DNA of 64,000 nucleotides from Sellimonas caecigallum (GTDB lineage Bacteria > Bacillota > Clostridia > Lachnospirales > Lachnospiraceae). The notes below the pieces were generated by a model. It saw only the letters and a list, made by a program, of their open reading frames with translations. It did no database searches and was not told the DNA's origin. A program made the translations under genes and the position numbers. Where the stretch lies: positions 434,001-498,000 of the forward strand of contig NZ_VIRV01000001.1 in the NCBI RefSeq assembly GCF_019754295.1. Reading direction: 5' to 3'. Position 1 is the first letter of the stretch; the number at the start of each line of letters is the position of its first letter. Shown here one piece after another: positions 25,114-34,585 of the stretch.

Positions 25114-26148
25114 TTATTCTTGTCTGTGTTTTATTCTCAACTGACCACAGGCTCCATCAATATCAGAGCCCATTTCCCTTCTAATAGTAACATTAATCCC
25201 ATTTTTTTCAAGATTATTTTGAAAAATCATGGCAGATTTTTTGTCAGGTTTCTGAAAATCCCGCTCCTTTATCGGATTGACTGGAATCAGATTCAGATGG
25301 CAGTTGCGATGCTTCAAAAGACGCGTAAGTTCCGCTGCATCTTCCGGCGTATCATTGACTCCATGGACAAGACTGTACTCAAATGTCACTCTGCGTCCGG
25401 TTTCTCTGAAATAAAAATCACATGCATCGAGCACTTCTGAAAGATCGTATTTATTTGCCACCGGCATAAGTTTTTTCCGCTTCTCCTGTGTGGAACCGTG
25501 AAGAGAAAGCGCAAGCGTGATCTGCAGATGTTCCTCCGCCAATCTCCGGATATTCGGCACGATGCCGCACGTAGACGCTGTGATGTTCCTCTGGCTGATA
25601 TTGAGGCCGTCCGCATCGCTTACCATCCGGATAAAACGGACAAAATTGTCGTAATTGTCAAGAGGTTCCCCCGTTCCCATAATGACAATGTTGGATACAC
25701 GTCCGCCGCTTAATTTCTGCACCTCGTACACTTCCCGCAACATTTCAGACGGAGTCAGGTTTCTCACAAGCCCTCCAATGGTAGATGCACAGAAACGGCA
25801 TCCCATCCGACATCCAACCTGGGACGAAATGCAGACACTGTTTCCGTGCTTATACTTCATAAGCACACTTTCTACCATATTGCCGTCACTTAACTCAAAG
25901 AGAAATTTGTTTGTTCCGTCTATCCGGGAAATCTGCCGCTCCACGAGTTTTACCTGCGCGATCTCATAGTTTTGGTCAAGCTTTTCCCTAAGTGTTTTTG
26001 AAAGGTTGCTCATCTCATCGAAAGACTGGACGAGCTTCTTGTGAATCCATTCGTAGATCTGTTTTGCCCGGAATGGCTTTTCCCCGATTTGTGCCATCTC
26101 TTTTTGTAACTCTTCCAATGTATAAGAACCGATATCTTTCTTTTCCAT
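25114..26148 (-). CDS. rlmN: 23S rRNA (adenine-2503-C2) methyltransferase, radical SAM
   Basis: The 344-residue protein has the radical SAM cluster motif CRFCAS (in VGCRMGCRFCASTIGG, about residue 112), the MGTGEPLDNYDN segment and conserved residues of RlmN, including a late Cys in GACGQL. It methylates A2503 of 23S rRNA and some tRNAs. ATG 26146-26148 with AGGAG is chosen because family members begin around MEKKDI; an in-frame start at 26265 would add 39 residues derived from the rsmB gene. Two bases separate it from the rsmB stop. Confidence 0.95.
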   Translation of the reverse strand: MEKKDIGSYTLEELQKEMAQIGEKPFRAKQIYEWIHKKLVQSFDEMSNLSKTLREKLDQNYEIAQVKLVERQISRIDGTNKFLFELSDGNMVESVLMKYKHGNSVCISSQVGCRMGCRFCASTIGGLVRNLTPSEMLREVYEVQKLSGGRVSNIVIMGTGEPLDNYDNFVRFIRMVSDADGLNISQRNITASTCGIVPNIRRLAEEHLQITLALSLHGSTQEKRKKLMPVANKYDLSEVLDACDFYFRETGRRVTFEYSLVHGVNDTPEDAAELTRLLKHRNCHLNLIPVNPIKERDFQKPDKKSAMIFQNNLEKNGINVTIRREMGSDIDGACGQLRIKHRQE

Positions 26149-26150
26149 CT

Positions 26151-27458
26151 TTAAGACTCCTGTTTTTTCAGTACCGCAAGGTAAAAACCATCGCACGGAT
26201 CGATGCCCGGCAGATACTGCTTTTCCTTTTCCAATACAAACTCCGGATATTCCCCAAGAAACCATGCGGTATTTTCCTCATTTTCTTCTCTGTTAATCGT
26301 GCATGTGCTGTACAATAGACAGCCTCCTGGCTTCACATAGTCTTTCACGACAGAGAGCATCTTTCTCTGAAGTTGTGAAAGCTCTGTGGTCTGCTTTTCT
26401 GTCATCCTGTAACGGATATCTTTTTTCCCTGAGAGGACTCCAAGACCTGAACATGGAAGATCAGCGATCACAATATCCGCCTTTTCACAAGATGCCTCAT
26501 CATACACGAGAGCATCCATCCTGACTGCCTCCACATTTCTCATACCGCATCTTTCGATATTTTCTTTCAGCAGCCCTACTTTATATTCCGTCAGATCACG
26601 CGCCTCCACATGACCTGTCCCAGCAAGTTTTTCCGCCGCATGAAGCGCCTTCCCTCCAGGCGCAGCGCACACATCAATGATATAGTCCCCCGATTTCACA
26701 GGAAGACTTTCCACCGCCATCATCGAACTTGCATCCTGCACATAGAAAAGCCCTTCTTCAAAACTTTCCAGAAAACCAAGGTAGTCATACCCGGATATAA
26801 GAAGTGCATATGGCAAAAGCGGATGTTCCTCTGCCTTTTCCACTCCTTCGGCCAAAAGCCTGTTTGTTAAGTCCGCTTTTGAAATCTTGTCCGGATCGAA
26901 CCGGATACAAGTCGGTTTTTCCCTTTGAATATCCTGCAGAATCGTCTCTACTGTATCTTCAGAGTAGGCCAAAAGCCATTTATCTATGATCCACTCCGGC
27001 ATGGAATACTGAACAGACCAGCAGAGGCTTTTCGGCTCTTTCGGATATGTAATGCTGGAAAGATTTCTCCCGATATTTCTAAGCACTCCGTTTACAAATC
27101 CCGCCAGACTTTGAAATCCCTTTTTCTTTGCCAGCTTGACCGCCTCGTTGCAGACAGCGGAATCCGGAACATGATCCATATATTTCATTTGATAGACAGA
27201 AATCCGGAGGATCATACAGATAACCGGTTTCATTTTTGCTGATTTTACTTTGGAAAACTGATCGATGATGTAGTCAATCTCTATCAGATGTTCCAGCGTT
27301 CCTTCCACGACCCTCGTGACAAAGGCCCGCTCTTTTTTATCGATATACTGATATTTTTCAAGAATATTCCGAAGAGCCAGATGCGCCGGCGCTCCTTCTT
27401 TCAAAACAGAAAGAAGCACCGCCAGAGCAAGCTCTCTCTCATTTGTCGTTTTAGTCAT
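26151..27458 (-). CDS. rsmB: 16S rRNA (cytosine-967-C5) methyltransferase
   Basis: The 435-residue protein has an N-terminal NusB-like RNA-binding domain (about 1-135) and a Rossmann methyltransferase domain with the SAM motif DVCAAPGGKALHAAEKL, motif IV DLPCSGLG (catalytic Cys in PCS) and YSTCTINREENE (second catalytic Cys). The family is NOL1/NOP2/sun. AGGAGG precedes the ATG, and its first 8 bases overlap the metallopeptidase gene upstream. Confidence 0.95.
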   Translation of the reverse strand: MTKTTNERELALAVLLSVLKEGAPAHLALRNILEKYQYIDKKERAFVTRVVEGTLEHLIEIDYIIDQFSKVKSAKMKPVICMILRISVYQMKYMDHVPDSAVCNEAVKLAKKKGFQSLAGFVNGVLRNIGRNLSSITYPKEPKSLCWSVQYSMPEWIIDKWLLAYSEDTVETILQDIQREKPTCIRFDPDKISKADLTNRLLAEGVEKAEEHPLLPYALLISGYDYLGFLESFEEGLFYVQDASSMMAVESLPVKSGDYIIDVCAAPGGKALHAAEKLAGTGHVEARDLTEYKVGLLKENIERCGMRNVEAVRMDALVYDEASCEKADIVIADLPCSGLGVLSGKKDIRYRMTEKQTTELSQLQRKMLSVVKDYVKPGGCLLYSTCTINREENEENTAWFLGEYPEFVLEKEKQYLPGIDPCDGFYLAVLKKQES

Positions 27459-28152
27459 TTCGTCGTCCTCCTGTTAATATCAGGATTCGCAGAAGCTGAA
27501 GAATGGCCGACGCCGCACCTGCCACATAAGTAAGGGCAGCTGCCCGGAGCACTTTTCCCGCTGCAGAGAGTTCATCCGGATAAAGCATTCCCGTATCTCC
27601 AAGAATACGGATCGCACGGCTGGAAGCATTGAATTCCACCGGCAGCGTCACAAGCTGAAACAGAACTGCAAAAGAAAATGCAAGGATTCCCAGATTGATC
27701 AGCATGGCGGAGGACTCACTGTGAAAAAGGAGTCCAAAAAGAATCAATGGCCAGGCAATGGCTGATCCAAAATTTGCCACCGGCACGATCGCACTTCTCA
27801 ACTTTATCGGCGCATAGCCTCTGGCGTGCTGAATCGCATGTCCACACTCGTGTGCCGCTACTCCGATGGCTGCCACGGATGCAGAATTGTACGTCGTATC
27901 TGAAAGATGAAGTACTTTATTTCTCGGATCATAGTTGTCCGTCAGGTTTCCCCTGATATGCTCGACACGCACATCATAAATTCCGGCTCCTCTCAGCACT
28001 CTTTCTGCTGCTTCTCTTCCTGTCATCCCTGTGTGACTCCGCATACGGCTATATTTTGCGTAAGTGGATTTCACACGTGCCGACGCCGCCATACAGATCA
28101 GCACGCCGATGATGACCAGACTGTATGTGGGATCAAAATAGAAAAATGGCAT
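27451..28152 (-). CDS. Membrane zinc metallopeptidase, YugP family
   Basis: This 233-residue membrane protein has an N-terminal membrane helix and about three C-terminal helices around a zinc motif VAAHECGHAIQHA (HExxH, about residues 99-111). That is the Zn_peptidase_2 (YugP/DUF2248-like) layout found between fmt and rsmB in many Clostridia. The substrate is unknown; a membrane-protein quality-control role is possible by analogy with other HExxH membrane peptidases. AAAGGAG lies before the ATG. Confidence 0.9.
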   Translation of the reverse strand: MPFFYFDPTYSLVIIGVLICMAASARVKSTYAKYSRMRSHTGMTGREAAERVLRGAGIYDVRVEHIRGNLTDNYDPRNKVLHLSDTTYNSASVAAIGVAAHECGHAIQHARGYAPIKLRSAIVPVANFGSAIAWPLILFGLLFHSESSAMLINLGILAFSFAVLFQLVTLPVEFNASSRAIRILGDTGMLYPDELSAAGKVLRAAALTYVAGAASAILQLLRILILTGGRRND

Positions 28153-28179
28153 GTATGTCTCTCCTTTATACTGCCGGTA

Positions 28180-29115
28180 CTATGAAAGTACCGTTCCTTC
28201 TTTGATCTTCGCTCCCCTTAAGAAGGATCCTGCATCCATTCTCTTTTTTCCCTGGATCTGTAGTTCCCGGACTATAAGCAAGCCAAGACCTGTTTTTACC
28301 GTGAACGCATCTTTTTCCACGCGGACAATCTCTCCTGGCACCGCAGTTTTCGGTCCTTCTTCTTCCGATACGTCCGCCGCCCACAGTTTCATTATTTTCC
28401 CGTCCCAGGTAGTATATGCACTTGGCCACGGATTTAAACCTCGGATCAGCCTTTCGATGGACGCTGCGCTGTCTTCCCAGCGAATTTTTCCCAGCGTCTT
28501 GTCCAGCATCTTGGCATAGGCAGTCGGGCTTTCTCCCTGCTTGCTTGGTATGACTGTTCCTGCTTCCATCTGTCTTAATGTCTCTACGCAAAGTGCTGCC
28601 CCTGCTTTTGCAAGTTTGTCGTGAAGACTTCCGCCGGTCTCTTTCTGATCCAGCACCACTTCCGTCTTCAGAAGCATATCTCCCGTGTCAAGACCTTCAT
28701 CCATCTGCATTGTCGTGACACCGCTTACCTGCTCTCCGTCAATGACCGCCCACTGGATCGGCGCCGCACCTCTGTATTTCGGCAGAAGCGATGCATGGAC
28801 ATTGACACATCCATACGGCGTCATCTCCAGAATCTCCTTTGGCAAAATCTGCCCAAAAGCAATTACTACCATAATGTCCGCCTGATAGAACCGAAGCTTT
28901 TCTATACATTCTGTTTCCCGGATTCTCCTTGGCTGATATACCTCGATCCCGTATCTTAAAGCCGCTTCTTTGACCGGCGGAAACTGCATCTCGTGTCCCC
29001 GTCCTTTTGGCTTATCCGGCTGTGTTACCGCAAGAACAACCTCGTGCCCAGCCTCGATCAGTGCCTCTAGCGTACCTACCGAAAATTCCGGCGTCCCCAT
29101 AAAAATGACTTTCAT
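28180..29115 (-). CDS. fmt: Methionyl-tRNA formyltransferase
   Basis: The 311-residue protein begins MKVIFMGTPEFSVGTLEAL. It contains the formyl-THF binding and catalytic segment NVHASLLPKYRGAAPIQWA (catalytic Asn, His) and TGVTTM-like sequence SGVTTMQMDEGLDTGDML. It formylates initiator Met-tRNA. It is directly followed by... the metallopeptidase gene and preceded by def with 14 bases between, the canonical def-fmt pairing. AGGAGG precedes the ATG. Confidence 0.96.
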   Translation of the reverse strand: MKVIFMGTPEFSVGTLEALIEAGHEVVLAVTQPDKPKGRGHEMQFPPVKEAALRYGIEVYQPRRIRETECIEKLRFYQADIMVVIAFGQILPKEILEMTPYGCVNVHASLLPKYRGAAPIQWAVIDGEQVSGVTTMQMDEGLDTGDMLLKTEVVLDQKETGGSLHDKLAKAGAALCVETLRQMEAGTVIPSKQGESPTAYAKMLDKTLGKIRWEDSAASIERLIRGLNPWPSAYTTWDGKIMKLWAADVSEEEGPKTAVPGEIVRVEKDAFTVKTGLGLLIVRELQIQGKKRMDAGSFLRGAKIKEGTVLS

Positions 29116-29129
29116 TGTCTTCCTCCTCT

Positions 29130-29594
29130 TTACTCAGCACTGTTGTCATGGATCCCATCTTCTGCAAGCCGCATGTACATCAGTCCGTCCAGATGCTCGA
29201 TCTCATGACAGAAAGCCCTGGCAAGAAGGCCTTCTCCTTCCAGGATGACCTCTTCCATATTTTCATTCAGCGCCTTCACTTTCACATGATTCGGCCTCGT
29301 AACAACGCCGTATTTGCCCGGGAGACTTAAGCATCCTTCTTCCCCTGTCTGACTTCCGTCTGTCTCAAGGATCTCCGGATTGATCAGCACGATCGGGTTT
29401 TCTCCCACATCGATCGTAACGATGCGTTTTAAGATGCCCACCTGCGGCGCAGCAAGTCCCACGCCCATAGCGTCGTACATTGTGTCAAACATATCCTTGA
29501 TCAGGATCTGTGTCCGCAGTGTCATTTTGTCTACGCTTTTGCATTTCTTTGTCAGAACTTCATCTCCGACTTCTCGTATCTTTCTGATTGCCAT
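29130..29594 (-). CDS. def: Peptide deformylase
   Basis: The 154-residue protein contains the three deformylase motifs: GVGLAAPQVG (I), EEGCLSLPG (II, metal-binding Cys) and HEIEHLDG (III, HExxH-type metal ligands). It removes the formyl group from nascent proteins. At 154 residues it is a short, clostridial type-1-like form. Confidence 0.96.
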   Translation of the reverse strand: MAIRKIREVGDEVLTKKCKSVDKMTLRTQILIKDMFDTMYDAMGVGLAAPQVGILKRIVTIDVGENPIVLINPEILETDGSQTGEEGCLSLPGKYGVVTRPNHVKVKALNENMEEVILEGEGLLARAFCHEIEHLDGLMYMRLAEDGIHDNSAE

Positions 29595-29621
29595 GATTTT
29601 CCCTCTCTTTTTCTATAAATT

Positions 29622-31850
29622 TTAAAAGGACTGTACCGGATCAAAATCGAACTGGATTCGTATTTTTGAAAATCCGGCATTGACCTCTATATACTGTTCC
29701 ATTTTGTTTTTTGTTTTTACAAGCACTTCGTAGTCCGGATGCTTTACGTACAGTACCTTTCGGTACACATCCTTGATCTTCCCGATCGGCGGACTGGCTG
29801 GACCTATAATCTCCATCTTATCATTGTGTTTTGTCTTTTCTGTGAACATTTTCAGATAATATCCACCCTTTTCCAATAATGCACCGTCCTCGGAACTCAT
29901 CAGCACAGCCATCAGATGCTCTGCCGGCGGATACCCCATCAGCTCTCTGTAGCGCATTTCTTCCTCAAAAAACGTCTCATAATCTTGTTTGGCAGCCGCC
30001 CGGATACTGTAGTGATCCGGACTGTATGTCTGGATGACCGCTTCGCCAGGTTCGCTCCCTCTTCCGGCCCTCCCCGCAGCCTGACAAAGAAGAGAAAATG
30101 TCCGCTCTGCTGCGCGGTAATCGCTCGTGTAAAGAGACATATCTGCAGCAAGGACACCTACAAGCGTCACATTTGGAAAATCGTGTCCTTTGACGATCAT
30201 CTGGGTCCCGATCAGGATATCCGCCTCCTGATTGGAAAAGGAGGACAGGATCTTCTCATATCCTTCCTTTTCTCTCGTCGTATCCATATCCATCCGAAGG
30301 ACTCGCGCCTCGGGAAACGCCTTTTTTACCATGTCTTCAACCTGCTGCGTGCCTGCTTTAAAAGCCCCGATGTGTCTGGATCCGCATGCCGGACATACCG
30401 TCGGCACAGGTTCTTCATGCCCGCAATAGTGACATACCATCCGATTTCCTTTGTGCCAGGACAGCGATACGTCACAATGAGGACATTTTACTACATATCC
30501 GCATGACCTGCAAGACAGGAAGCCCGCGAATCCTCTCCGGTTAAGAAAAAGCATGACTTGCTGCCGCTTGAGAAGTCGTTCTTTTATCTTTTGGCTGAGG
30601 CAGTCACTTAAAATGGACCTGTTTCCGTTTTTCAGTTCTTTCCTCATATCTACCGTGGTCACATTCGCCATACTCTGGCTTCCTGCCCTTTTTCTCAAAC
30701 GGAGCAATGTGTATTTCCCTTTCCTGCATCGGTCAAACGCTTCCATAGAAGGGGTTGCAGAGCCTAGCACTACGCTTGCCCCGCAAAGCTGTGCCAGTTT
30801 TTCTGCCGTCTCCCTAGCATGGTACCTGGGCATCTGTTCGCTTTTATACGTGGTCTCGTGCTCTTCGTCAATCACAATGAGCCCAAGGTCCGGAAATGGC
30901 GTAAATAGCGCCGATCGCGGGCCGATGACTACATCGATTTTTCCGGCTTTTGCACGTTCGGTCTGATCATACCTCTCGCCTTTGGATAATCTGGAATTCA
31001 TGATTGACACCCGGTCGCCAAAATTTCTCACAAAGCGTATAACTGTCTGATAAGTCAGTGCAATCTCCGGAATCAGGACTACCGCCTGTTTTCCCGCCTT
31101 CGTTACCGTACGTATCATCTCCATGTATACTTCCGTCTTTCCGCTTCCCGTCACACCGTATACGAGATAAGTGCCGCGCTTTCCGCTTTCATAATCCTTC
31201 CGAAAATGGGAAATTGCGTTCTCTTGCTCTGGCGTAAAGGTAAGTTCTTTCAATTCAGCTGGTTTATGTCTCACAGGATTTCGAATAATCCTTTCGGCTG
31301 AAACTTCCAACACTCCTTTTTCTTCCAGAGCCCGGATAACAGGAGATGTGATATTCAGTTTTTTCGTAATCCATGTGTAGTCAACTTCCTCATCTTCCAG
31401 AAGCGCAGCAAGAAGACGCGCTCTCGCCCGCTGATTTTTCCGAAGGAACGACTCAAGCAGTGTTTTTCCTTCTTCTTCTGATATGAGCCGTCTTACGATC
31501 TTCTTTTCTTTCTTCTTTTCTTTCTTTTTGATAGGAAGGACTGTCTTGAGAGCCTGGATCATCGTCCCTCCGTAATGCTCTCTCATCCAGGCTGCAAGGG
31601 AAAGAAACGTCTCTTCCACCGCCATCGTATGCGGGGCCCTCTCCAGGATTTCCTTGATCTTTGCGGGATCATAACGGCAGTCGTCTGCAAATCCTACGAT
31701 GTATCCTTTCCGTCTCGCGTTCCCCTTGCCGAACGGCACGATAACTCCGTCTCCAATGATAAGCTGTCCTTCCAGCTCTTCCGGAACACGATATTCGAAA
31801 ATACGATCCAGCTTTTCGTGTGTGATGTCTATGATGATCTGTGCATACAT
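29622..31850 (-). CDS. priA: Primosomal replication helicase PriA
   Basis: The 742-residue protein has an N-terminal 3'-DNA-binding domain (about 1-105), then superfamily 2 helicase motifs: Walker A VYGVTGSGKTEVY, DEEHETTYKSEQ (motif II, DEEH) and GSATPSM. The zinc-binding cysteine pairs are CRSCGYVVKCPHC and CHYCGHEEPVPTVCPACG, and the helicase C domain has QAAGRAGRG. It restarts collapsed replication forks. The 3' end lies 27 bases before def, and its start overlaps the murE stop by 22 bases. Confidence 0.96.
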   Translation of the reverse strand: MYAQIIIDITHEKLDRIFEYRVPEELEGQLIIGDGVIVPFGKGNARRKGYIVGFADDCRYDPAKIKEILERAPHTMAVEETFLSLAAWMREHYGGTMIQALKTVLPIKKKEKKKEKKIVRRLISEEEGKTLLESFLRKNQRARARLLAALLEDEEVDYTWITKKLNITSPVIRALEEKGVLEVSAERIIRNPVRHKPAELKELTFTPEQENAISHFRKDYESGKRGTYLVYGVTGSGKTEVYMEMIRTVTKAGKQAVVLIPEIALTYQTVIRFVRNFGDRVSIMNSRLSKGERYDQTERAKAGKIDVVIGPRSALFTPFPDLGLIVIDEEHETTYKSEQMPRYHARETAEKLAQLCGASVVLGSATPSMEAFDRCRKGKYTLLRLRKRAGSQSMANVTTVDMRKELKNGNRSILSDCLSQKIKERLLKRQQVMLFLNRRGFAGFLSCRSCGYVVKCPHCDVSLSWHKGNRMVCHYCGHEEPVPTVCPACGSRHIGAFKAGTQQVEDMVKKAFPEARVLRMDMDTTREKEGYEKILSSFSNQEADILIGTQMIVKGHDFPNVTLVGVLAADMSLYTSDYRAAERTFSLLCQAAGRAGRGSEPGEAVIQTYSPDHYSIRAAAKQDYETFFEEEMRYRELMGYPPAEHLMAVLMSSEDGALLEKGGYYLKMFTEKTKHNDKMEIIGPASPPIGKIKDVYRKVLYVKHPDYEVLVKTKNKMEQYIEVNAGFSKIRIQFDFDPVQSF

Positions 31851-33316
31851 GCTTCTTTTACCAATCTCCGTTCGTCCATTTCATATTTTATTCCTTGTAT
31901 TTCCTGGTATGTTTCGTGGCCTTTTCCAGCCACCACAATGATGTCCCCCTCTCGAGCCATCCCTACCGCAAAGTCCACCGCCTTTCTTCGGTCCGGGATT
32001 TTTATATAATCCCCTTTCGTCTCCCGGATTCCCTCTTCGATATCATCCATGATATCCTCCGGGTTTTCCCATCGTGGATTATCCGACGTGATAACAGTCA
32101 GATCCGAAAGCAGACCCGATACGCGCCCCATTTCGTATCTTCTGTCCTTTGCCCTCCCCCCACCGCATCCAAAGACGGTAATAAGCCGATGCGGCCGGTA
32201 CTTACGCATTGTGTCAAGAAAGCTCTTAAGACTCATAGCGTTGTGTGCATAATCGATGACAGCCACTGCACCTCCCGGAATTTTGATAAACTCGGCTCTT
32301 CCTTTTACTGAAAACTGTCTCAGAGTCTTTCGGATTTTTTCTTTGTCCACACCCATCATCCGGCAGACCGCGATCGCCGCCAGCGCATTGTACACCGTAT
32401 ATTCCCCTGGGACAGGGATCGCGTACTCCGTTTTGTCCTGTGTAAATATTACCCCCGGCCTTCCATCGACCCACGTATCCGTGAAAATATTCTCTGCCCG
32501 GAATCTTCCGCTTCGTATCCCATAAGTGATCTTGCGGCACGGAGTATCACGGAAAACAGCGTCATATCTTTTGTCATCCCGGTTTCCGACCCCGAAATCA
32601 CTCTGGAGAAAAAGTTTTCTTTTACACTCCAGATATTCCGCCTCATCGCTATGCTCAAATCGGCTGATATGATCTTTCCCGAGATTCAGAAAAATACCGA
32701 TATCAAACATGATGCCATATGTCCGTTCAAGCTTAAGTGCCTGACTGGAAACTTCCATCACACAGATATCGCAGCCGTTTTCTCTCATTCTCCCCAACTC
32801 TCTATGCAGGCATACTGCGTCTGGCGTTGTGTGCACGGAGGGAATGCTTTTTTCCCCATCGAACTGCTCGATTGTTCCTAAAAGCCCGACACGATATCCT
32901 GCATCTTCCAGAATATGCCGTATCATATAAGCGGTTGTTGTTTTTCCCTTCGTCCCAGTCACGCCGATCATGACAAGTGACTCTGCCGGGTATCCTTCGT
33001 AGGCGGCTGCAAGAACAGACAACGCCTCCCTTTCATCTTCCACGAGAATGCCTGCACATTCATTTCCGGCTTTCAAAATGGCTTTTAGCTCTTCTTTCTG
33101 TTCTTTTGGTGCGGCTACCAACGCCGCTCCTTTTTCTATGGCTTCCCTTCCATATGTGATTCCATCGCAGACACTTCCCCTGATGCAGACGAAAATACTT
33201 CCGGGGATCACATCCCTGGAATTGCTAAATACTCCTGTGACCTCCGTATTAGGGATTTCTTTCGTGCCTTCCAGCCTTTCATATGCGATCGTATGAAGAA
33301 GTCCCGAAAGTTTCAT
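31829..33316 (-). CDS. murE: UDP-MurNAc-tripeptide synthetase, meso-diaminopimelate type (MurE)
   Basis: The ligase has three Mur domains with the ATP-binding motif VTGTKGKTTTAYMI (about residue 114 of the 495-residue form), central motif MEVSSQALKLERTYG and the C-terminal motif TSDNPRWENP. DNPR is the diaminopimelate recognition sequence, so it adds meso-DAP to UDP-MurNAc-Ala-Glu. I use ATG 33314-33316 (MKLSGLL); a TTG at 33349 would extend it by 11 residues and cannot be excluded. A second, non-DNPR homologue lies 1.3 kb away. Confidence 0.92.
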   Translation of the reverse strand: MKLSGLLHTIAYERLEGTKEIPNTEVTGVFSNSRDVIPGSIFVCIRGSVCDGITYGREAIEKGAALVAAPKEQKEELKAILKAGNECAGILVEDEREALSVLAAAYEGYPAESLVMIGVTGTKGKTTTAYMIRHILEDAGYRVGLLGTIEQFDGEKSIPSVHTTPDAVCLHRELGRMRENGCDICVMEVSSQALKLERTYGIMFDIGIFLNLGKDHISRFEHSDEAEYLECKRKLFLQSDFGVGNRDDKRYDAVFRDTPCRKITYGIRSGRFRAENIFTDTWVDGRPGVIFTQDKTEYAIPVPGEYTVYNALAAIAVCRMMGVDKEKIRKTLRQFSVKGRAEFIKIPGGAVAVIDYAHNAMSLKSFLDTMRKYRPHRLITVFGCGGGRAKDRRYEMGRVSGLLSDLTVITSDNPRWENPEDIMDDIEEGIRETKGDYIKIPDRRKAVDFAVGMAREGDIIVVAGKGHETYQEIQGIKYEMDERRLVKEACMHRSS

Positions 33317-33409
33317 ATTCCATGAGTTCCCGATAGCTCTTTCTATCAATATAAGTAATCATAACATAATTGTTACTTTTCGCCAACCGCCTACTTCCAT
33401 CGGGGCATC

Positions 33410-33438
33410 TTGTTATTTCATACTTTCCGTGTTATACT
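33410..33438 (+). promoter_or_regulatory. Promoter of the arginase-family gene
   Basis: TTGTTA (33410-33415) and TATACT (33433-33438) have a 17-base spacer, 39 bases before the ATG. Confidence 0.65.
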
Positions 33439-33477
33439 GAAATCCTGTCAAAGAATAATTTTTCATTGGAGGTTTTT

Positions 33478-34344
33478 ATGTTCAGTATTTTTGGATGCCC
33501 GATGCACCATGGGGTAGGTGCTCCGGGACTCAAATACAGTCTGGATTATCTCAGAAACAGGTATGAGAATCTCCGGATCGCAAAGCTGCCTGAGATTATC
33601 ATGGAAGAGGATGCTTCCACCCCTCTTAAAAATTTAAATACGGTTGCCGCTACATGCCAGAGTATCGCCCAGTATATGTATTCTGTGCTGGAGATTGGAA
33701 AAACTCCGATTTTTCTTGGCGGGGATCACAGTGTCGTCATGGGATCCGCCTCCGCATCCAGTGTCTACGTGAAAGACACGTTTGGGGAAGATACCGGTTT
33801 GATCTACATCGATGCCCATGCGGATATCAATACAGACCAGACGACAGTGACCGGAAATATCCACGGTGTTCCGGTTTCTGCGCTCCTGGGAATGGGAAAC
33901 CCGAAACTGACTGGCTTTTTAAAAGAGGGGCCGAAATACAAGCCAGAAAATATCGTTTACCTGGGACTTCGGGATATTGATCCACCGGAACTTACGATCC
34001 TCAACGAGCAGAAGATTCTCTACTATACCTATGAGGAAATCTGTGACAAAGGGCTTGACCAATGTCTTACCGAGACGATCCGACATCTTTCTCATCTGAA
34101 CCACATTCATCTGAGTTTCGACATTGATTCTATGGATCCTGACATCATGCCGGGCGTCTCCGTACCTGTACCGGGCGGATTTGACGAGGAAGATGTGTTT
34201 CTGATGTTCCGCAGGCTTATGAATGAACTTCACATCCTTTCGTACGACATTGTGGAATTCAATCAGGAGTACGATAAGGGCAACAGGACTGCTGATTTCG
34301 TCTCTGAACTTGTGGATTTTATCGAAAAATCAGGAAAGAATTGA
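33478..34344 (+). CDS. Arginase-family ureohydrolase, probable arginase
   Basis: The 288-residue protein has the three manganese-binding motifs of ureohydrolases: GGDHSVVMG (about residue 80), YIDAHADIN (about residue 110) and SFDIDSMDPDIMPG (about residue 215). The spacing and GVSVPVPGG after the last motif resemble arginase more than agmatinase or formimidoylglutamase, but the substrate is not proven by sequence. Arginase makes ornithine and urea. ATG 33478 is preceded by TTGGAGG; the frame stays open 108 bases further upstream without a ribosome binding site. It is a single plus-strand gene between two minus-strand Mur ligases. Confidence 0.87.
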   Translation: MFSIFGCPMHHGVGAPGLKYSLDYLRNRYENLRIAKLPEIIMEEDASTPLKNLNTVAATCQSIAQYMYSVLEIGKTPIFLGGDHSVVMGSASASSVYVKDTFGEDTGLIYIDAHADINTDQTTVTGNIHGVPVSALLGMGNPKLTGFLKEGPKYKPENIVYLGLRDIDPPELTILNEQKILYYTYEEICDKGLDQCLTETIRHLSHLNHIHLSFDIDSMDPDIMPGVSVPVPGGFDEEDVFLMFRRLMNELHILSYDIVEFNQEYDKGNRTADFVSELVDFIEKSGKN

Positions 34345-34506
34345 AAAAATACCTGATACAACAATAAGTTGAAACGTAAATGTCGGCTCTGCACCATATT
34401 TTGTTCTGGCTATGTGTATTAACTCGCGCAGCATCTGTTCTCTGTTTTCTTCCGTGCAGAAATATTGGTATGGGTGGCTGACTGACGCAGTATTAGTTTG
34501 CATCAT
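34330..34506 (-). CDS. Small hypothetical ORF (58 residues), function unknown
   Basis: An open frame from tandem ATGs at 34506/34503 encodes a protein with segments SHPYQYFCTEENREQMLREL and HIARTKYGAEPTFTFQ, a normal-looking composition with no low-complexity bias. GGAG is 13 bases upstream, a poor spacing. It overlaps the 3' end of the arginase gene by 15 bases on the opposite strand and lies beyond the murE2 terminator, so its expression is doubtful. It may be a true small protein or the remnant of a longer gene. I do not recognise the family. Confidence 0.3.
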   Translation of the reverse strand: MMQTNTASVSHPYQYFCTEENREQMLRELIHIARTKYGAEPTFTFQLIVVSGIFSILS

Positions 34507-34542
34507 TTGTGTTTTTACTCCGATTGCGTCATAACGAGAGAG

Positions 34543-34581
34543 AAAGCGGGCAAGAAGCCGTTAGGCTTCCTGTCCGCTTTT
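34543..34581. terminator. Bidirectional terminator between arginase and murE2
   Basis: A 17-base-pair stem with two mismatches (AAAGCGGGCAAGAAGCC with GGCTTCCTGTCCGCTTT) and a 4-base loop, flanked by A and T residues. Confidence 0.88.
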
Positions 34582-34585
34582 CGTC

